Shown here: positions 57,880 through 60,828 of the stretch, piece after piece
Position numbering within the stretch: position 1 is the stretch's first letter
Layout of the letters: each line of letters starts with the position of its first letter
Assembly (NCBI RefSeq): GCF_013409985.1
Contig: NZ_JACCBY010000010.1
Span: 1-60,828 of the forward strand
Length of the DNA: 60,828 bases
Direction: 5' to 3'
Source of the DNA: Sphingomonas melonis
Lineage (GTDB): Bacteria > Pseudomonadota > Alphaproteobacteria > Sphingomonadales > Sphingomonadaceae
The notes under the pieces: generated by a model
Databases searched by the model: none
What the model was told of the DNA's origin: nothing
The model's input: the letters and a program-made list of their open reading frames with translations, nothing else
Position numbers and translations under genes: made by a program

Positions 57880-59715
57880 ATGGAAAACCAAGCCCTCGTG
57901 TTTGCCCTGATCGGTATCCTGGGGATCGGTGCGCAGTGGATCGCGTGGCGGACCGGATGGCCGGCGATCGCGCTGATGCTGGCGGCGGGCGTCATCGCCG
58001 GGCCGATGACCAGGCTGATCGTCCCCGACCAGATCTTCGGCGAGCTGCTCGAACCGATGATCTCGGTCGCGGTGGCGCTCATCCTGTTCGAGGGTGGGTT
58101 GAGCCTGAACTTCCGCGAGCTGCGCAAGACCGAAGGCGCCGTAACGCGACTGATGATGATCGGCATTCCGCTCGGCTGGGTGCTGGGCGCCTTTGCCTGC
58201 TATTATATCGCCGGCCTCGTCTGGCCGGTTGCGATCCTGTTCGCCGGCATTCTGGTGGTGACCGGACCGACCGTCGTCATCCCGTTGCTCCGGCAGAGCA
58301 ATATCGCCGCGCGCCCGCGCGCGATCCTGAAGTGGGAAGCGATCGTCAACGATCCCTTCGGGGCGCTCTGTGCGGTGATCACCTATGAATATCTCCGCCG
58401 CGTCGACGAGGGCGGCACGCTGCTCTCGGTCGTCGCGGCGCTGCTCGGTGCGGCCGTCGTCTCCGGGCTGATCGGCTATGCGATGGCGCGGGCGATCGCC
58501 TGGGCCTTCCCGCGCGGTCATGTTCCCGAATATCTCAAGGCGCCGGTGCTGCTGGTCGCGGTCATCAGCACCTTCGTCCTCTCCAACCTCGTCCAGCAGG
58601 AAACCGGGTTGCTCGCCGTGACGGTGATGGGCGTCGCCGTGGCCAATATGCGACTGGACTCGCTACGCGACATCCATCCCTTCAAGGAGAACATCACCGT
58701 CCTGCTGATCTCCGGCGTCTTCGTCCTCCTGTCCGCGTCGCTCGATTTCGACGTGTTGCGGTTGTTCGAGTGGCGGTTCGCCGCCTTCCTGTTCGCGCTG
58801 CTTTTCCTGGTCCGCCCGGCGACCGTGCTGATCGCCCTGGCGTTCAGCAAGATCCCATGGAACGAGCGGCTGCTGGTCGCGTGGATCGCGCCGCGCGGCG
58901 TCGTGGCGGTCGCCGTCTCGGGCCTGTTCGCGCTCCGGCTCGACCAGCTCGGCTATGGCAACGGCAACATCCTCGTCACCCTGTCCTTCGCCGTGGTGGT
59001 GGCGACGATCATCGCCCATGGCTTCAGCATCCGGTTCGTGGCGCGCTGGCTCAAGGTGACCGGGGCGACGCAGAAGGGGCTGCTGATCGTCGGCAGCACG
59101 CCCTGGAGCATTTCGCTCGCGCGTCAGATCCAGTCGCTGGGATTGCCGGTGATGATCGCCGATTCCAGCTGGCAGCGGCTGTCCGCGGTGCGGCAGGCCG
59201 GGATCGACGCCTACCACGGCGAGATCCTCGCCGAGACGACCGAGGAACGGCTCGACCTCACCAGGTTCCAGGTGCTGGCCGCGACGACGGACAATGAGGC
59301 CTATAACGCGCTCGTCTGCAGCGAGTTCGCGCACGATATCGGTCGCGATTCGGTGTATCAATTGGGGGGCAGCGGCGACGATGAAGACCATCGCAGCCTG
59401 CCCGAGGCCCTGCGCGGGCGCGCCATGTTTACGGCAGGCCATGGCGTCGAGGACATCCTGCAGCGCGAGGCGGCCGGCTGGACCTTCCGCAAGACACGGA
59501 TCAGCGAGCAGTTCAATTTCGAAGATGCCCGGTCGACGCTGCCCGACGAAGCGGACATGCTGCTCGTCCTGCGCAAGGACGGCCGCATCCGCTTTTTCTC
59601 CCATGCCGCGCGACCGACGCCGCAGAATGGCGATATCGTCGTATCCTACGGCCCCTCGCGTCACGCCGATCGCGAGGCTAGCCTATCGTTCCAGACCGGA
59701 GAGGCGCTCGCATGA
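57880..59715 (+). CDS. CPA1-family cation:proton antiporter with cytoplasmic domain
   Basis: The 611-residue protein has about 12 membrane helices (residues 1-390) and a C-terminal domain of about 200 residues with a TrkA-N-like start (GLLIVGSTPWSISLARQIQS). Transport motifs include LILFEGGLSLNFRELRKTEG, GPTVVIPLL, EAIVNDPFGALCAV and WIAPRGVVAVAVSGL. The NDP-type Asp pair and the ARGVV-like motif fit NhaP-type Na+(K+)/H+ exchange. The stop overlaps the OmpA-like gene as ATGA. The 278 bp upstream contain no gene. Confidence 0.9.
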   Translation: MENQALVFALIGILGIGAQWIAWRTGWPAIALMLAAGVIAGPMTRLIVPDQIFGELLEPMISVAVALILFEGGLSLNFRELRKTEGAVTRLMMIGIPLGWVLGAFACYYIAGLVWPVAILFAGILVVTGPTVVIPLLRQSNIAARPRAILKWEAIVNDPFGALCAVITYEYLRRVDEGGTLLSVVAALLGAAVVSGLIGYAMARAIAWAFPRGHVPEYLKAPVLLVAVISTFVLSNLVQQETGLLAVTVMGVAVANMRLDSLRDIHPFKENITVLLISGVFVLLSASLDFDVLRLFEWRFAAFLFALLFLVRPATVLIALAFSKIPWNERLLVAWIAPRGVVAVAVSGLFALRLDQLGYGNGNILVTLSFAVVVATIIAHGFSIRFVARWLKVTGATQKGLLIVGSTPWSISLARQIQSLGLPVMIADSSWQRLSAVRQAGIDAYHGEILAETTEERLDLTRFQVLAATTDNEAYNALVCSEFAHDIGRDSVYQLGGSGDDEDHRSLPEALRGRAMFTAGHGVEDILQREAAGWTFRKTRISEQFNFEDARSTLPDEADMLLVLRKDGRIRFFSHAARPTPQNGDIVVSYGPSRHADREASLSFQTGEALA

Positions 59716-60362
59716 CGATATCGAGGTTGAACGACCGTGCCGCGCGACCGATCGCCATCGCCATGGCGGGACTGGCGCTGGCCGCCTGCCAGCCGCAGGC
59801 CCCTGCGCCGGGCAACGCCGCCGAGGACGCCCCGGCCGTCAACGCCACCCCGATCGAAAACAGCGCCAAGCCGGAGGCGAAGTCGATCATCCGTCCCGAT
59901 ATCGAGCCCGCGCCGACGCCATCGCCAATCGCGGCGCCCGTCACCCTGACCATCCCGTTCCCTGCCAAGGGCACGCGCCCGGACGCGGCGAGCCTGGCAC
60001 GGCTCGACGCGCTGACCGGCAATGCGGTCTATCAGCAGGGCGGCCCGATCACGATCTGGGGGCACAGCGATTCCGCCGGATCGGACGCCGTGAACCTGGC
60101 CGCATCGCGTCGCCGTGCGACCATGGTGCGCGACTATCTGATCGGGAAAGGCACGTCGCCCGACCGGATCACGGTCATCGCGCTCGGCGAAGCCCGCCCC
60201 ATCGCGCCTAACCGCAAGCTCGACGGCTCCGACGACCCAGAAGGACGCGATCGCAACAGGCGGGTAGAGATCAAGGTCGATGTCCCGTCCGCAGGCATGG
60301 CCGCGCCGGCGGGGGAGATGAGATGTTCAGGCCCGGCATCTGGTGGATCAGGTTGCCGATGA
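59712..60362 (+). CDS. OmpA-like lipoprotein with IS-derived C-terminus
   Basis: The 216-residue protein has a lipoprotein signal (AGLALAAC, Cys26), a Pro/Ala-rich linker and an OmpA peptidoglycan-binding domain (about 75-195) with IWGHSDSAGSDAVNLAASRR and RDRNRRVEIKV. It would tether the outer membrane to peptidoglycan. Codons from 60324 onward (CSGPASGGSGCR) are read antisense through the end of an IS481 copy, so the native stop has been lost and replaced by a TGA inside the IS. The folded domain is complete. It overlaps the antiporter gene by 4 bp. Confidence 0.85.
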   Translation: MTISRLNDRAARPIAIAMAGLALAACQPQAPAPGNAAEDAPAVNATPIENSAKPEAKSIIRPDIEPAPTPSPIAAPVTLTIPFPAKGTRPDAASLARLDALTGNAVYQQGGPITIWGHSDSAGSDAVNLAASRRRATMVRDYLIGKGTSPDRITVIALGEARPIAPNRKLDGSDDPEGRDRNRRVEIKVDVPSAGMAAPAGEMRCSGPASGGSGCR

Positions 60363-60739
60363 ACCAGTTTGGCTCTGAAGGCGGACTTTGGCGATGTATT
60401 CGTAGAGCGTGATCTCGCTTAACGTATTGCGGCGACGAGCGAAGTTGTAGGCGGCCGTGAAGTCGGCAACGTACGTTCACACTAGTCATGACTTTCATAG
60501 TAGAAGCGTTGACGGTGACCTCTTTGATGGTCTGGTTTATCCGCTCGACCTGGCCATTGGTCCACGGTAACTTGCCCGGCAAGTCCAGTTCCGGTTCGCG
60601 GATCAGCCGTGGAAAACCGTTTCTTCCAGTCGGCGAGCGTCTTCTGGTTGACGCTGTGGCGCCTCGCCACCACTCTCAAGCTCTCCTGACTATGCTGTTC
60701 GCTCGACGGATCGCCCTTGACGTGCTCCCCGGAAATCAT
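60324..60739 (-). pseudogene. IS481-family transposase remnant, internally deleted
   Basis: On the minus strand the N-terminal helix-turn-helix of an IS481-like transposase (SQESLRVVARRHSVNQKTLADWKKR, in two parts here) is followed almost directly by the C-terminal WTNGQVERINQTIKEVT, so the central catalytic core has been deleted. A frameshift follows near 60475, after which AAYNFAR-like and LYEYIAK sequence is in another frame, ending IHQMPGLNI. The 3' end is probably 60324, where similarity to the copy at 3784-4369 stops right after CTGAACA. It is inactive. Confidence 0.85.
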
Positions 60740-60776
60740 GCCATTGGTAAGTTAGCTCGTCAGATGGAGACGAGCG

Positions 60777-60828
60777 ATGCGGCGAGGCCGATTTACCGAG
60801 GATCAGATCATAGGCGTGCTGCGTGAGC
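60777..60828 (+). CDS. IS3-family transposase OrfA, N-terminal fragment (runs off the edge)
   Basis: ATG 60777 opens MRRGRFTEDQIIGVLRE, a typical start for OrfA of the IS407 group of IS3 elements. Seventeen codons are visible before the window ends. It differs from the orfA at 206 (MRKRPRRNHSPAFK), so it is another subgroup. The IS left end must lie in 60740-60776 but could not be fixed. Confidence 0.75.
   Translation, partial: MRRGRFTEDQIIGVLRE

Overview
The window looks like a GC-rich alphaproteobacterial chromosome, most likely a sphingomonad. Support comes from the housekeeping order (ETF-ubiquinone oxidoreductase, a TPR protein, ispE, recA; later alaS and gyrA), a GTTC-N7-GTTC LexA-type box in front of recA, REP-like inverted repeats, a WalW-type deacetylase and a TonB-dependent receptor near an amylosucrase locus. 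The assignment is by gene content only; no 16S gene is present and no tRNA was recognised.

Region 1 (1-4369) is a nest of insertion sequences. An IS66-family element (1102-3479, with tnpA, tnpB and tnpC intact) sits inside orfB of an IS3-family element (about 121-3782). That IS3 element in turn abuts an IS481-family transposase that has lost its N-terminus. Region 2 (4380-9501) is a compact accessory cluster built around pyridoxal phosphate (PLP). A MocR-type regulator faces a four-gene run coding for a class I glutamine amidotransferase, a serine hydroxymethyltransferase, a YggS/PLPBP protein and a PdxY-like pyridoxal kinase. The genes overlap at every junction. The kinase gene carries an in-frame TAA near its start and ends 10 bp from the IS481 end, so it is probably broken.

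Region 3 (9.8-40.4 kb) is mostly chromosomal core. It holds a KefB-type antiporter, an orphan Imm50-like gene, slt and uracil-DNA glycosylase, ETF-QO, TPR and ispE, recA, a methyltransferase and GST pair, a DctA-type carrier, an M24 peptidase and PhyH pair, alaS, gyrA with a DUF952 gene, an SDR and yaaA pair, an exported repeat protein, an Lrp regulator, and a degenerate histidine kinase coupled to a WalW-type deacetylase. Two small exported proteins of unknown role are also here.

Region 4 (40.5-48.5 kb) is a heavy-metal-type RND efflux operon (adaptor, pump, outer-membrane factor on the minus strand) divergent from its likely two-component system. Region 5 (48.6-56.2 kb) resembles the sucrose-uptake (sux) loci of other proteobacteria: LacI regulator, GPH/SLC45-type sugar transporter, GH13 amylosucrase, an aldo/keto reductase and a TonB-dependent receptor. 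A LacI-type palindrome lies between transporter and amylosucrase.

Region 6 (56.3-60.8 kb) has an epoxide hydrolase with a membrane tail and a CPA1 antiporter overlapping an OmpA-like lipoprotein gene. The last codons of the lipoprotein gene come from a second, internally deleted IS481 copy on the minus strand. The start of another IS3-family orfA runs off the right edge. The two IS481 remnants face each other across about 56 kb of mostly core sequence. The most interesting system is the MocR/GATase/SHMT/YggS/PdxY cluster, a plausible but unproven PLP-homeostasis regulon.
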